Numbered from the stretch's first letter, positions 35,829 through 48,474 are shown. The stretch: DNA of 64,000 bases from Rhizophagus irregularis (GCF_026210795.1 NC_089437.1:3224001-3288000); one strand, 5' to 3'. Numbers and translations are program-made. Notes: generated by a model from the sequence alone, not told the origin.

Positions 35829-36971
35829 AATTATTTGTCGTCGAAGGCGAATGAAATTTTGGAAAAATAAAAGACTTTTTAGGGAATTAATAATCAAATT
35901 TTTTATTATAACCATTTTTATAACAGTTAAATATTAATTTGACATCTGATTTTCAGATCAATTTTATTATTATATAAATAATTTCAGGTAATGTAAAAAA
36001 TTTAATTCTAAAAATTATTTATTTAATTTTAAATATTTTATTCGTTAGAAAATAATTATTAATCTATGAATTATTAAATTCATGTCAATATATTATATAT
36101 TTACTGATTTAACACACAGTTTTTTACATTAATTTCCACATCAAACTCTTAACCCTTTATATTTTAGTTAAGGATTATTTAATAACTAATGAAAAAAAGT
36201 GTATTTAACTAAAAGTTTTATCTCAATTAATAAATTATGAAAAAGTAGTTAATAATAAAGTCGAACAATGCATTCAATTGCAACGTACTTTACATTCGAG
36301 ATTCGTTGTGAATTCTATTTAAATGCAATGTATAATAATTTGATTTACTTTTTTTTTTACATTCGAGATTCCTCGTCAAGAAAATTATTTTCAACATCAC
36401 TTTAAAACGGTAAATCCCATGTGATAATTAGATTGCATCTTTTATGGAAATCATTCATTTTTTTTTTTAGAAAAGCCTATTATTTATTTGTTTGTTAAAG
36501 GACTAGTAATATTACAAAGCAATAAATAAAATTCTCCGAAATTTGTATTATGTATCAAGACAGATTACAATCACGGGTTACGTTAAGTTGGGACGTGATT
36601 AAATATAGAAACAACCCCTAACAAAAATGAATACCATTAGTCCTCTCTAAGTAATTTGACATTCTATGATAGTCTTGATATAGACTACTTATCTTTTATC
36701 TAAGCCACTTTATGAAACTCGTGCTTATGTGCAAAGTATGAGTGACGGATTTCCTTTATGAATTGTGTAATTATTCGCGTTAACCTTTCAAGCAGTCGCG
36801 TAAGTTTGTGGAAGGTTAATGTACATAAATAATTACTATTATAAAAGGAGTTCATAACGAAACTTTAAAAAAAATCCTCCTTTAACTCGAGCAATTATTA
36901 TATTTTGTAAAAAAAAAAAGTTGTTTCTTTGATTATATATACGATTATTTCTTAATAAGAAATTTATCTTA
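35829..36971. other. Spacer upstream of the Mei2-like gene
   Basis: About 1.1 kb, AT-rich. ACATTCGAGATTC occurs twice (about 36292 and 36359), followed each time by a T-rich stretch. No gene is recognised. The final 200 bp hold the probable promoter and leader of the RNA-binding protein. Confidence 0.45.
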
Positions 36972-39900
36972 ATGGATCGTCTCAAAGAACGTCATAATCC
37001 TTACCCTGAACGAAAACCCCTTAGTAACGTTAATGTCATTAAATGTAAAGGACGTGGTCGCGGGAAAAGTTTAAGAGTTCCGAGTGGAAATATACCCTTT
37101 GATAGAAATCCACAATTTCGCGGTCTTCAACCTCCAAGTCCTTTTTGGGACGAGACTAAAACTTTCGAGCCACCTCCAGCTCCAAATATGTTTGACCTTC
37201 TTATAAACGGTAAATTTTTATTTTAAATTTTTTCATCCAAATTTTTAAATATTATAGGCCAAAGAATAAGTCGATTGGTCCAATAATATGTTATCAGCCA
37301 CATATTTAATTTCATCTCGCGCGTTTTTTTGAACTTCAACCTTTTTTTTTTATTGTATGAATTGTTAATTTATTTGTGATATACTTGATATTTGTATTAT
37401 ATTTCATTTAATAAAATGAGATTTTTTTTTATTTAAAGAAAGATAATTCCTTTTTAATTTTAATTTTTTAAGTTTGCAGAATTATTTTACAAATTCATTA
37501 TATCTTCGTAAATAATTAAATTGAACTATTATTATTTTTTTTTCTCTCTTATCTTTATCATTAATTATTTATTGTTAGGTAATGAACATGGTGGCCAAGA
37601 CACTAATGTTAAAATTAATAAAAATGATCCCGCTTTTCTTGAAGCGCGTCTTGCGCTTGAACGTCCTTGTCGAACCTTGTTCATTAGAAATATTCAGGTA
37701 TAGTCATTAACTAAATGATCATTAAAAAAAAGATAAAACGTAAATTTAATTTCTGAACATCTGGTTAAACAAGATGATACGTAATTTATCCTAATTACTC
37801 GCTATTTGTTCATTGGGATTTACATAATGTTCTTTGCTTTTTGTTTCAAATTATATAGTATGGTACTAAAACTGAACTTGTTCGGTCGAAATTTGAAGAG
37901 TATGGAGAGATAAGAGATATCTTTGATATAATTGAGAAGAGAGGAATGTTATTTCTTAGTTTTGTAAGCCATCAGCATTTGCTACTATCTTTTATTTTAT
38001 TAAATTTCTTTTGCTTTTTCTTTTCCTTTTTTGATTGATAATTACTAAAATGAGTAAACGAGAATTTATGTAGCTTGATCAATTTGACGCGTTTAATTTA
38101 CATAAGTTACATGATTAAGACTTAAAAAGCATTTTTTTGATATCTAATTTCGATTCTCCCATCATTATATTATTTGAGACGCGTCAATCATTTTATTTTT
38201 ACAATTATCATTTTATTTTCTTATACTTGTCAGTATGATATTCGAGCTGCCGAGAAAGCAAAGGTAGAGATGCAGAACTATGAATTTGGAGGTCGCAAGG
38301 TAAATCAAATCAATATATTAACTTAATCACTATTTTAACACATTTATTAACCTTCGCTGATCGAATTTTCAGATTGATGTACATTATTCATTACCAAAAG
38401 AGAATGAAGAATTAATTTATTGTGATAGGGATAAGAATCAGGTAATTACTAGATTAATTATAAATTTTTTTTTTTTGAACTTAAAATTTAGTAATTCCTG
38501 TTCTATAAACGTTTTAGGGTACACTTTTTATAACACTAAAAGAGGGAAAAGTTCCACTTGATAATGATGCATTAATAAGTCATTTTTCTCAATTTGGTGA
38601 AGTCAAAATTGTTAGAGAATATCGTACTCATCCAAAGTAAATGTTTTATTATTATACATATATTTATTTATATCTATTTGGGATAATTATTAATTGATGC
38701 GAATATGTAGTCAAAGGTTTGTAGAATTCTGGGATAGTCGAGCATGTATACGCGCTCATGATGCAACTTTAAATGCAGAATATAATGGAGGATATTTTGA
38801 TTGTAAATTTGCTTGGGATGTATCCGCGAAGTAAGTATTTCCTAATAACTAATTTATTTCAAAGCCAAAAAAAAGTTATATTTACATAATTTTTATTCTC
38901 AAGACAAAGAGCGGGAAATATAATAAATCGTCTCTCAATAAGAGGAAACGAATTGGCAATTAATCGCCCTACAGATGTTAATAAATTCGAAAGAATTCCG
39001 TTTCACGAACATGCCGATGAAAATTTTATCAATAGACCAACTGAAGTTGAAGATTTTCTTAATCGATTGAGTCCACAACTTTTAAGTAAGTAGTGAAATT
39101 ATAAATTTGTGATCAGTATCAAAAATTCATGTATATATTTATATATTATTTATTAGCTGGTGAAATGAATCAATGTTACCCTGAAAATGGATACCCATGT
39201 GGTAAATAAAAAATTGAATTATTTTTAATTTTCTAATTTTTTTGTTGTTGAAATGCTTTGCTTCTAATTGAAATAGCCCGAGATGTTAACGAATATTCGC
39301 CTGAAAATGGATATAATGGAGGTAAATTTGAGTAAATATTCAAACAATATTAGTTTGAAATTAATTCATAATGTTTTTTTAGCGGCATTTCCTTCACCAC
39401 AATCCTCACAAAATTCTTCGCCACCAAATCAACGGGTTATATCTCAAACTCAATTCGCTCACATGAAGGCCGAAAACAAAAATATGATCGATTTTGGACC
39501 ATTGGTAAATATTTAAAATATTTAAACCAGCCTTTTATAATAATTTTTATATTCGTTTATTTTTTAATTATTAATCGTGTAATTAAGTCGGAAACGGAAC
39601 GTTTGGAACAAGCTAATAAGGTTCAACAGGTTTGTAGAATAGATTTTTTTTTTTTGCGAATCTTAAATTATGTAAATTATATTTATTTTTGCATCTACAC
39701 GTTAGATGATTTCTATGATCGCGGCTACACAATTAGCTCAAGTTACCGCACAAGCACAGGCACAGGCACAGGCTCAAATACAAGTTCAGACTCAAGCTCC
39801 ACAGTCAAATGGGCCGTTGTTTCCAGGACTTGTTGGAATATCACAAATGCATAATCACGCAACGTTTACACCTTCAATCAATTGTAATACAGTGAATCCT

Positions 39901-40531
39901 GTATTAGGTAATACGGTTTATAATAATAATGCGTTGGGAATTACTCCAGGTGTTAATCCTGTTGTGAATCCCGCATTTTTAAATGCGATTGTTAATGAGA
40001 TTAGTGCTGGTCAAAACCTTCAAACTTCACAAGCTATTACTTCAGATAAGAATAATAATAATAACATTCAAAAATCTAACTCGATTCGCGTTAATGAATT
40101 GTTGGCTTTATTGGTACGTAAATTTATGATACATTTTAATACTAATAAATTTCATAATGAATAATAATAAACATACTCATTATCTTTTTTTTAAATAGGT
40201 TCAAAAACAACAAATTGAAGCGAATTCTGCTTTGTTACAACAGCAGCAACAATATGTTGGCACTAATCAATACACTCCTTATAATAACATTAATAACCAA
40301 CAACACGTTGGTTTTCAATATCCTTTAATTTCTCAGCAACAACCTTTTCAACAAGTTACATCTTATTCAAATCCCTATGAATCATTACCAACACAACAGC
40401 AACCAATTCAATCTCAACAACAATTAACATCATTTATAAATCATTATGTTTCTTCACCTCAGTCATCAAATCAAACATCACCCCAACAACCCCAACAATC
40501 TCAACAACCCCAACAATCTCAACAACCGTAA
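36972..40531 (+). CDS. Tandem-RRM protein, Mei2-like RRM1/RRM2, Gln-rich tail
   Basis: RNA-binding protein. Fourteen exons: 36972-37209, 37579-37697, 37859-37963, 38234-38299, 38373-38441, 38518-38636, 38711-38830, 38904-39085, 39157-39201, 39277-39321, 39383-39504, 39588-39629, 39706-40113 and 40199-40531, giving 670 residues. Seen: RRM1 from CRTLFIRNIQ (RNP2) through GMLFLSFYDIRAAEKA to GRKIDVHYSLPKEN. It is joined directly to RRM2 (GTLFITLKEG ... FGEVKIVREY ... RFVEFWDSRACIRA). That head-to-tail layout and wording match plant and fungal Mei2-like proteins. The third, C-terminal RRM that defines true Mei2 is not seen; instead there is an Ala/Gln repeat and a Gln/Ser/Pro tail. Exons 9 and 10 look like a tandem duplicate. 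Confidence 0.8.
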
Positions 40532-41004
40532 ACAACAAAAATTTGTCAAATGTCATTATAGCATTGAATTTTATTTTTTTTTTTATCCCCCTCAGGTTTA
40601 TTCTAGCTAATTCATATAAAATTTCTTTTATATAATGTAAATAGCTTTTTTTTTCATTTGCTTTTTTTCTGAAAAGGAAAGGCATAAGAGGTTTTTTTTC
40701 ATTTTTAAGAGGTTTAAATTTTATGTAGGTATAATAAGAAAGGAAGTGAAATGGGTTTAGTTTAAATTTGTTAGAATACTACAAAGGTAATAAAATAAAA
40801 ACAATATCTATAAAATATCTTAATGTTTAAATGCATTGCTTTATAATTTACAATTAAAATGTAAATGCGAAAATTTTTTATCCTACTTAAATTCTGGAAT
40901 TTACTGATATCATAGTTAAAGAGTATAACATACGTATATACGTTTTCATAAGATATTTTACAGAAAAAAATAAAAAAATAATAAATAAAAATATAATAAT
41001 ATCC
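40532..41004. other. Convergent spacer
   Basis: 473 bp between the Mei2-like and MFS stop codons. AT-rich, with AATAAA-type signals on both strands. No gene is seen. Confidence 0.5.
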
Positions 41005-42896
41005 TTAGTTGTACTTTGGAACTATACCGAAAGATAATAAAAAAGCAGCTGCTATTAGAAAAGTTACACCATACCAAATTAAATGAGGAGAAGTTACAAC
41101 CAATATAGAATATAAAGCATTAAATACAACAGGGGAAATTATACGACCGATTGAATCTAATACACATAATGCGCCTAATAATTGACCTATTTGAGATGGA
41201 GCTACTAAATTTGTTTGTAGTGATTTTATTACCGAACCAGAAACACTACCTAATGAAGCTATTACTGACGCTATATAAAGAAAAAAAAGAAATTTAGAAA
41301 GATGAAATTTAAAACTATAAAAAAAAATGTATAGAAAAAAAAATCTTAAAGTTACTTACCTACGACGAACATAGAACTGGAAGTTGCTAAACCATACCCG
41401 GCATAAGCAAGCACATCAATAAATAATGCAAATCTAAGAATCCAAACTTCATATTTTCTTAAATGTTTTTCTTCATTATCCTCAATAGGAATTGGTTCAT
41501 CATCATTATTATTATCAATATTAATTTGAACATTATTTTTTATATTATTTAAAAAAATATTCTTTTTGATATTTGATATTAATAAAGGGAATAAGATAAA
41601 TAAAACTATTACTCTTGAAACACCAAGTATAATAAAATAATAACCTTGATCAACTAATGACCATTTAAATACCAAAGTTACATATAATAAAAATATAGCC
41701 TGTATACCCATTATAGCAGTTGTTAATAAAGTATTAATAGAAGCTAATATTAATAATGAATATTTTGTAAAAAAATCATCATTATTATTATTATTTCTAT
41801 TATTTTTTTCAAATAATATAGTTAAAGGTTTTATAATACTATAAATTATCCATGATTTAAATAATTGATTCCTATCAAATGTTGAATTTGATTCTTGTTG
41901 ACGTTTTAAATTTTCCGATAATTTTTCTTTTGTTAAAGATTCAGGTAAAATAAAAAGAAAATAAAAAAATGTCATAATATATACCGCGATCATTACATAA
42001 AATACTGAAAGTAAATTATCTGTTAATTCTATTATCCATCCTCCTATCGTTGGTCCTATAAATCCTGCAAAAAATGCTCCTTGCATCCATCCAAATATCA
42101 CACTCCTATTGACAATAAAAAACGAAAGATTAAAATTTTTCTTGCCGCAGCAAATAACGTGATGACAAAAATAAAAAAAAAATACCTTTGTGTTGGAGAG
42201 GTACAATCAGTCGCATATGCGTAACTTGCCGAGATTAATGATAATAATCCGCCAGTAATTCCATCAAATAATGCACCTACTAATAAAAAGTATATTCCAA
42301 ACGTATCTATATAGTTTCCGACCAATAATATATTTAATGTGGTCAATATTGATCCTGCGACTGCTATTAATAAACATATTTTACGTCCTTTTATGTCTGA
42401 TAATAATCCAAGAGGTGCAAGAACAAATATCGCTAAACAAGTAAAAAAAAAAAAAATTTAGTTAAAATTAATTTATTTCCATTTTTGGAAAAAAATTAAA
42501 ATTATTTGATTATTTACCTGGAACAGCAGAACATAAATCCAAAATCAAGAGAAATCGAGAAGTCATGGCTTGCACATCAGCATTATTACACCATTCATCA
42601 GGGTAATCATTAATTGGGTTAAGTAAAAAAGAAGTAGAAATGAATTGACTTTTGTTTGAATAATAATCATAACATACAGCCCTTAAATAAAATTGTATTT
42701 TTACGGTTATGCCTAATCCATTTATTATAGCTATTAGCATAAATGATGGTAATAGCCAATAAGCTGAAGCTGTTTTATACCATACTTTTTGGGTTTCTTT
42801 TTTTCTAAGAGTTGGAGGAGTTGGGGAAGTTGGGGAAGTTGGGGAAGTTGGTGATAAAAGTGGTTCAAGTTCATCAGACTTTGAATGCGTAGCCAT
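41005..42896 (-). CDS. Major facilitator superfamily transporter (TetA/Hiat1/SLC46-like)
   Basis: Membrane transporter, substrate unknown. Exons on the minus strand: 42518-42896, 42186-42432, 41360-42105 and 41005-41270, giving 545 residues. Seen: a cytosolic N-terminus with tandem SPT repeats, TM1 (WLLPSFMLIAIINGLG), and LDLCSAVPAIFVLAPLGLLSDIKGRK carrying the MFS motif between TM2 and TM3. Further segments include YATDCTSPTQRS followed by GFIGPTIGGWI, and a charged central loop with poly-Asn. The C-terminal half contains LGSVSGSVIKS and LDSIGRIISPVVFNALYS. The layout fits 12 membrane spans. It resembles the tetracycline-resistance-like and proton-coupled folate (SLC46) branches, but the substrate cannot be read from sequence. 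Confidence 0.85.
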
Positions 42897-44507
42897 AATT
42901 TTTTTTTTTTGTAATGAAAAAATAATTATGAAAAACGGGGGGAAAAGAAAAAATAGAGTGATTTTATAGACGGTGATCTTTCTTTTTCTTTTACTCTTGC
43001 TTATAAATTATTTTTCGGTTAAACTGAGCTTATCCTACCCAGTAATACTAAATATTTTGTGTAAACTGTTTAAAAGTGAGAGGGATTTTAAAGAAACTTT
43101 GATTGGTAATGTATGTAATACTTCCGGATCGATTTTACCCGGTACGCGTTTACAAATTATTAAAAAAAAAATTATGTAAATTTTTTTCTCATAATATATA
43201 TTTTAAGGATTTTGTATTAAATTAAAAAAAAAAGACGACTTTTTTTTTCTCACAAAATGATTTAAAATTATTTAATTTTTTTTAAAAAAATTTGTAAGGA
43301 TTTCATCATTCTTTAATACTTTTTATAAGTAAAATTGCCGAATTTGTGTAAATTATTCTAATTTTGTGGCGCCAATCAAATTAACGCGTAACAGAAGTTT
43401 ATCAAGATATGAGAAAGTTTTACTTTAGAATTGGGATCGACGATTTTGACGAATACATTCTTTAAGTAAAAGGTTAAGTGCTTAAAATTTTTAAAGATAC
43501 GAATCAAAGTTATGCTACATAGCCCGGAAAGTTCTTTTTTATATATATTCTTCATATGAAAAAAACCTATTTTGAGAATAGATTATCTTGCACTATTTCC
43601 TTTTGAAAGCTTTCCTCCATTAAAAATTGATCGATTTTTCATTTCAAAGATTTCTCAAGATTACATGATATTTTGAATGATTTCTAAAGCAGTTAAAAGT
43701 CAATGTTAAAAATGATTACTTTAGATAAGGCACATTTACAATGTAAGTTGATTTAAACCGAAGAGGAAAGATATCGGGAACACAATAGCATTTATGTCCT
43801 CACAATGTCAATCTCGTGTCGATATTTGGGAAAGTTGTGTTTCAAAATTGTTTAGACCTTAAATAGTATGTAATTTTATTATTGTATTCCACGTGAACAA
43901 CTTAATAAATTTTATTTTAAAAAAAATAATATGTATTATTAATCAAGTGAAAGGGAGAACGTTGATCCGATTATATTCTTTTTTATTGGATGGAATATCG
44001 GTTTTCGACTGATATTTTTACCGTTATTTCCGGTAGATAAAAATCCGAGCAAGCAAAAATGCTAAAAAGAATAAATTTAGAAAACAATACAGGATATAAA
44101 TAAATGTAAATAAATGCAATAATTAAAGAATATATATTTAAAAAAGACATAATAAAGTTTAAATAATAGTTTAAAAAAATCTACACATAAAATTAGTTAA
44201 TTTTTATATATAAAATATATAAGATGCGTTTCAAATTGTTTGAAAAATTATAATACTCAAAAATAATAAAAAAGCATCTACTGTAAATTTTAGTTTGATT
44301 TAACAATTTAAACAGTGTTGGTTTATTGCTTTAATTATTAATGGCTATCAATGAATAATTGAAATATTCACCGGTGTATATATTAGATACCCAGCCCTCA
44401 TTGTGTACGACGTAAACACCGATGGACTTTATACTTTTTTATACCGCCCTATGCACAGTACCCAACTCTATTTTCTACCGATTTTATTATTCAATAATAC
44501 CCAGGTA
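42897..44507. other. AT-rich spacer, no gene seen
   Basis: About 1.6 kb. A 68-codon plus-strand ORF at 42973-43179 starts with a hydrophobic run but continues without family resemblance, and overlaps the likely MFS promoter. From 44370 to 44500 CACCGGTG and GGTATAAAAAA(A)GTA-type motifs begin that recur in the neighbouring ORF. Confidence 0.45.
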
Positions 44508-44858
44508 TTACGCATGCATGATAAATACCCAATTATTATAAGTTTTATACATACATGTATCTACTAATAATAAAAACTCACGCAATGGTGGGAGGTATAA
44601 GGTCAAAACTTCTGAAATCTTTATCATACCCGGGGTACTGTGGCCCCCGTTATACGGTACTTTTTTTATACCGGTGGAGTAATTTACAAAAAAATCCATC
44701 GGTGTATACATAATACCGATGGGATAAATCGGTAATTCGGAATCACTAAGTAAAACGCATTCAAAACGCATTCTATTATTTAGTAATAAATGCCGATAGG
44801 TTCCTATAATAAAAATTAAAAGAAAGAGTCCTATAAAAAAAATTCGTCTAATTGACAA
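44508..44858 (-). CDS. Hypothetical small protein with N-terminal signal anchor
   Basis: Single-exon ORF of 116 codons. Residues 5-20 (RIFFIGLFLLIFIIGT) form a strong hydrophobic segment after a basic start, as in a signal peptide or anchor. The rest (CVLLSDSELPIYPIG, NYSTGIKKVPYNGGHSTPG) is soluble and fairly balanced in composition for this AT-rich genome. Parts of its DNA (GGTATAAAAAA(A)GTA, CACCGATGG) recur downstream at 44375-44470, so it may lie in a repeat rather than be a real gene. No family is recognised. Confidence 0.3.
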   Translation of the reverse strand: MSIRRIFFIGLFLLIFIIGTYRHLLLNNRMRFECVLLSDSELPIYPIGIMYTPMDFFVNYSTGIKKVPYNGGHSTPGMIKISEVLTLYLPPLREFLLLVDTCMYKTYNNWVFIMHA

Positions 44859-45100
44859 CTTTTTTTTTTTAAAAAAAAAAGAATTGAGAAATAAACTCTA
44901 CAATATGAAAAGGGGATTTCCGAATTTGTCTTGAAATTGTCCTCATTTTCCAGATATGTCTGGATTCTGGATATGTCGTCTGGATATTGAAATGTCCAAA
45001 ATCTTTCACATTTTGGTACATTTTCCGGCATTTTAGACATTTTTCCGGACGTATTATAGGACATCCTCGCTGCAATTTCCGAACATCTCTTTTTATAGGG
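44859..45100. repeat. TCCGGAAAATGTC-type motif cluster
   Basis: The minus strand carries GTCCGGAAAAATGTC, GCCGGAAAATGTAC and several ATATCCAGA(C) motifs close together, in a pattern typical of subterminal repeats of DNA transposons. Two overlapping minus ORFs here (44831-45064 and 44869-45075) are made of the repeat. Element ends were not found. Confidence 0.35.
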
Positions 45101-45520
45101 AAACTAACAAATCAAGACAAATATTGTACACAATAACAACAATAACAATAGGTTATTGGTAAAAAAAAATAAATCTATTGTTCGAATTAGAAGCTGATTT
45201 CAAATGAAATCCAAAAAACTAGGTTTATATAAATATTAGTGCATTTCTTTATTTAGAAGTTACATTCTAATTTTGTATCTTATAACCCTTTTGTTTTTGT
45301 TTTAAATAATAACAGATAACAAGTGGCGTTTTTAACAATGATAAACTTGTATTTAAACTATATCGGATCAGACATCAGATATACCATACCGTAATTCATT
45401 ATAATGACATTTAAAGAAAAGCGAGCGTAAATCCTTTTTATCCATCTTTGATTAATCAATTTATTAAAAATTTTGATTTACAAATTTTTTTATACTGAAT
45501 ATAGTTTAATAAATATTATA

Positions 45521-45961
45521 TCAATACATTTGTAAATGCATTCCTAATTTCTTAATATAAATTTGTTCAATAAACTTTTCAAATAACCATCTGGCAAAGA
45601 AAATCGATGAAATGGTTCCTACGATCGAGGTTCCTAAAATTATGACTCCTATAATTGCGATACCCACAATTGAGGTTGTTATTACTATTGAAGAGACTCC
45701 TAAAATGGTTCCTACGATTGAGATTCCTAAAATTAAGGCGCCTATACCTGTTATTACTAGTGTAATGACTCCTACGATTGCCGCTCCTACGATTGAGGTT
45801 CCTAAAATTAAGGATCCTATACCTACTAGTGAAAAGACTCCTAACGCTAAGATTTTTATAAGAAAATAAACTGTCAGTAAAGATTTTTTTTATAAAAAAA
45901 AATAAATAAATAAAAACATACCACTAATACCACCAACAGCTAAAACAACGGGAAGCACCAT
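45521..45961 (-). CDS. Glycine-repeat multi-pass membrane protein (unknown)
   Basis: Two exons on the minus strand, 45922-45961 and 45521-45870, with a normal GT-AG intron, give 129 residues. The start MVLPVVLAVGGIS lies in the short first exon. The second exon is almost wholly Gly/Ile/Val/Leu/Ser/Thr, with imperfect repeats: GIGSLILGTSIVG, then GIGALILGISIVG 25 residues later, then VIILGTSIVG. It ends in an amphipathic basic tail (FFARWLFEKFIEQIYIKK). Small residues spaced every four or so suggest packed membrane helices (glycine zippers). A plus-strand ORF over the same bases (45612-45869, PTIEVPKI repeats) is judged a shadow because it lacks a splice context or family. Function unknown. 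Confidence 0.6.
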
Positions 45962-46789
45962 ACTTTTATGTAGAAATGTTATCAAATTTACTCTTTAAAA
46001 ACAAAAACAACGGGAGTTTAACAGACAATTTTGCATTTATATTAAAATATCTGCACACGCAATTTTACACAAGAATATCCATCCTGATTTAGATTTAAAA
46101 ATCTTTATTCACATGGTAATTATCTTCTCAATTGTTCCCACACATCTAAAACTTGGCTGATCTTTTTCTAAAAGGATGACTTAGTCCTAGGTAGCACGTA
46201 ATGAAAATTCTTTATAAATAAAGTAGTTATAAAAGTTCGACTTGTAAAGCTTTAATTATCAGCTTTTGATCTATAGGTAAAAATTCAATAAAATTTACCC
46301 AAACAATATTAACCTAATACGTTCTAAAATAGTAGAGGAAAAATCAGGTGCGACGATAATGAGAATTGCATATATTGTATTGTATGATATGATTACACCG
46401 TACTAACTATACTTTTACAAATATAATATGCGATCGTATCAGCCTGTACATTCTATACAAATTACGTCAATTTTAATGATACTTCAACTGAATACGAATA
46501 TGTAATTATTTGCTCACTTTTTTACTTTTTTTGTAACCACATGATATGATGCAATTACATTATGATGTCAATACTAAATATAAATTCTAAATTAAGTTAG
46601 TTTTAATAAATATGATCGATCCTACGAATTTCATATTATGTGATCATTCTGAGGTAATTTAAAGTAATTAGCTCGAGAAAAAAAATTTATAAAGGGAACG
46701 CGAAATGTAAAAATTCAACAATTTAACATAAACAATAAATCAATACATTTAAACAACAAAAAATTTAAACATACAAAAACGAGAAAAAG
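45962..46789. promoter_or_regulatory. Divergent spacer, glycine-repeat gene / charged-repeat gene
   Basis: 828 bp, AT-rich, no ORF worth reporting. It must hold both promoters. No specific element was recognised. Confidence 0.4.
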
Positions 46790-47958
46790 ATGTCATCACA
46801 AGTTGAAGAATTCATTCCCGGTGGTATGTAAATATTTAACAAACTGCGTCACACTTCCTTTATTTATTATCAGCTTACATTTTTACATCCTCTTTTTTAG
46901 GTTATCCAGTCACCCCACAACATGAGAATACATTAGGAGACTTGGAAAATAGCAACATAGAAAACAATGCAGAAAATGATACCACAGTAGATAAGGCAGA
47001 AAACAAAGACGTCGTAAACGCAGAAAATAAGGATGTAGAAAACAAGACCGCAAAAAACGACATAGAAAACAAGACAGATGATGATATAGAAAACAAGGCA
47101 AAAAACGTCGTAAAAACCAACACAGAAAATGACGTAGAGAAAAAGGCAGAAAATAAAGTCTCAGAAAATAAAGAAAGTAAAGAAAGTAAAGACAATAAAG
47201 AGTTAGAAAATAAAGAAAAAATCGCAAAATCCTTCCCACTTAAATTTGAGCCTAATTCTTCAGTGGAGCCAACTGATGATAATAATTTCACAAAAGCAAC
47301 AACAAATAAAGGCTCATCTGCTTTAGGTGGTATTGGTATAAACCCTACTATTTGTAAGTATATCAAAGAAATAATTTATAATGAGAATTATACATTAATT
47401 TTTTATCTTTAATTCCTTTTTTTAGTGTTAGGAATTGGACCTGATTCCCCACCTCACCCATTTTATCAAGAATCTGGCGAACTTAAAGACACTTCACAAA
47501 AATCTGATGACCAAAAAACATTTGATTTTAATGGAGATTATAATGAACAAAAAGGAAAAGAACAAATAGCTGATAAACAGGAACAACAAAAACCCAAAGA
47601 TGAACGAGTGGATTTAGGTATTAAACCTCTTGGTAATCAACCACTTCCTTCACCATATAAGCCTGAAGCTGAAGGTGCTGATCGTTCTGTTCATAAACAA
47701 TCTGAGGGAGCTAAAGGAGAGATGACCCCTCCAGGCAAAACTACCGCTGTACATCCTGAAAGTCAAAATTCTGGTCCTAGAATAACTAAGAGAGATAGAA
47801 TTAATGCTACTATAAGTAAAGCTGTTGGTATCTTTAAACAGAAACTTGGTAAATTGATTAAAAATGATGACTTAGTCGCAAGAGGTACAGAAGAGAAAGA
47901 TGAAGCTGACAAAACAAAAGAAAATGCAGAAGTTCAGAAGAAAATGAATGAATTCTAA
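46790..47958 (+). CDS. Asn/Glu/Lys-repeat protein with CsbD-like C-terminus
   Basis: Exons 46790-46823, 46901-47353 and 47426-47958 give 339 residues. Seen: a short conserved-looking start (EEFIPGGYPVTPQHENTLGD), then about 100 residues of imperfect ENKD/ENK repeats predicted to be disordered or helical. Two short blocks follow with GIGINPTI and LGIGPDSPPHPFY. The C-terminus reads RDRINATISKAVGIF then KQKLGKLIKNDDLVARG and a Glu/Lys tail, recalling the A-x-G-x-x-x-x-x-G-K-L pattern of CsbD-like stress proteins. Function is inferred only: a hydrophilic stress-related protein. The minus-strand Ser/Phe-rich ORFs here are shadows of the repeat. Confidence 0.65.
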
Positions 47959-48474
47959 TTCAAAATTATGTTTTTCAGAACACGTATAACATATTGTTTA
48001 TTCTTGTAATAATACGTTTGTAGTTTAAAAGTTGGGACATTTAATATTCTTTCTTGCATTATTTTTACATTTAATTATTTAATTTATTGCTTTCATTTAA
48101 TAAATACTGTATTCGTATAATCTTTTACATTATATTTTTAAATAAAAATTTCCACTAAGCATGGGTCAATTTATTTATTTAAAAAAGTATGTATCCCTTT
48201 GTCGGTAACAGAATCACTCAAAATTCTGAATAAATACTGCCTGCGTGTGATACAAAAGGACATCTCGCTTTCTTTTAATATTCGCTTCATAATACGTGGA
48301 ATGATAACTTTAATCAATTCCACACCTGTTAGAAGCGGTTCAAATTTTATTTTAATGATCTAAGTAACGCAAACAGAGATCGAAAGAAATATAAAAAGAA
48401 TTAAATAAATATTTTATATATTCATAAAAAAAAAAAATTATATACAAATTAGTAATAGAAACTAAGATTGGATT
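47959..48474. other. Convergent spacer
   Basis: 516 bp between two stop codons. AT-rich, with AATAAA near 48100 and a poly-A run at 48427-48436. No gene is seen. Confidence 0.5.

Noticed and set aside
45612-45869. Plus-strand repetitive ORF (PTIEVPKI repeats)
   Set aside because: The minus strand gives a better spliced membrane-protein model over the same bases, so this looks like its shadow.
46902-47366. Ser/Phe/Leu-rich minus-strand ORFs that look like membrane proteins
   Set aside because: They are the reverse reading of the ENK codon repeat; the spliced plus-strand gene is better supported.
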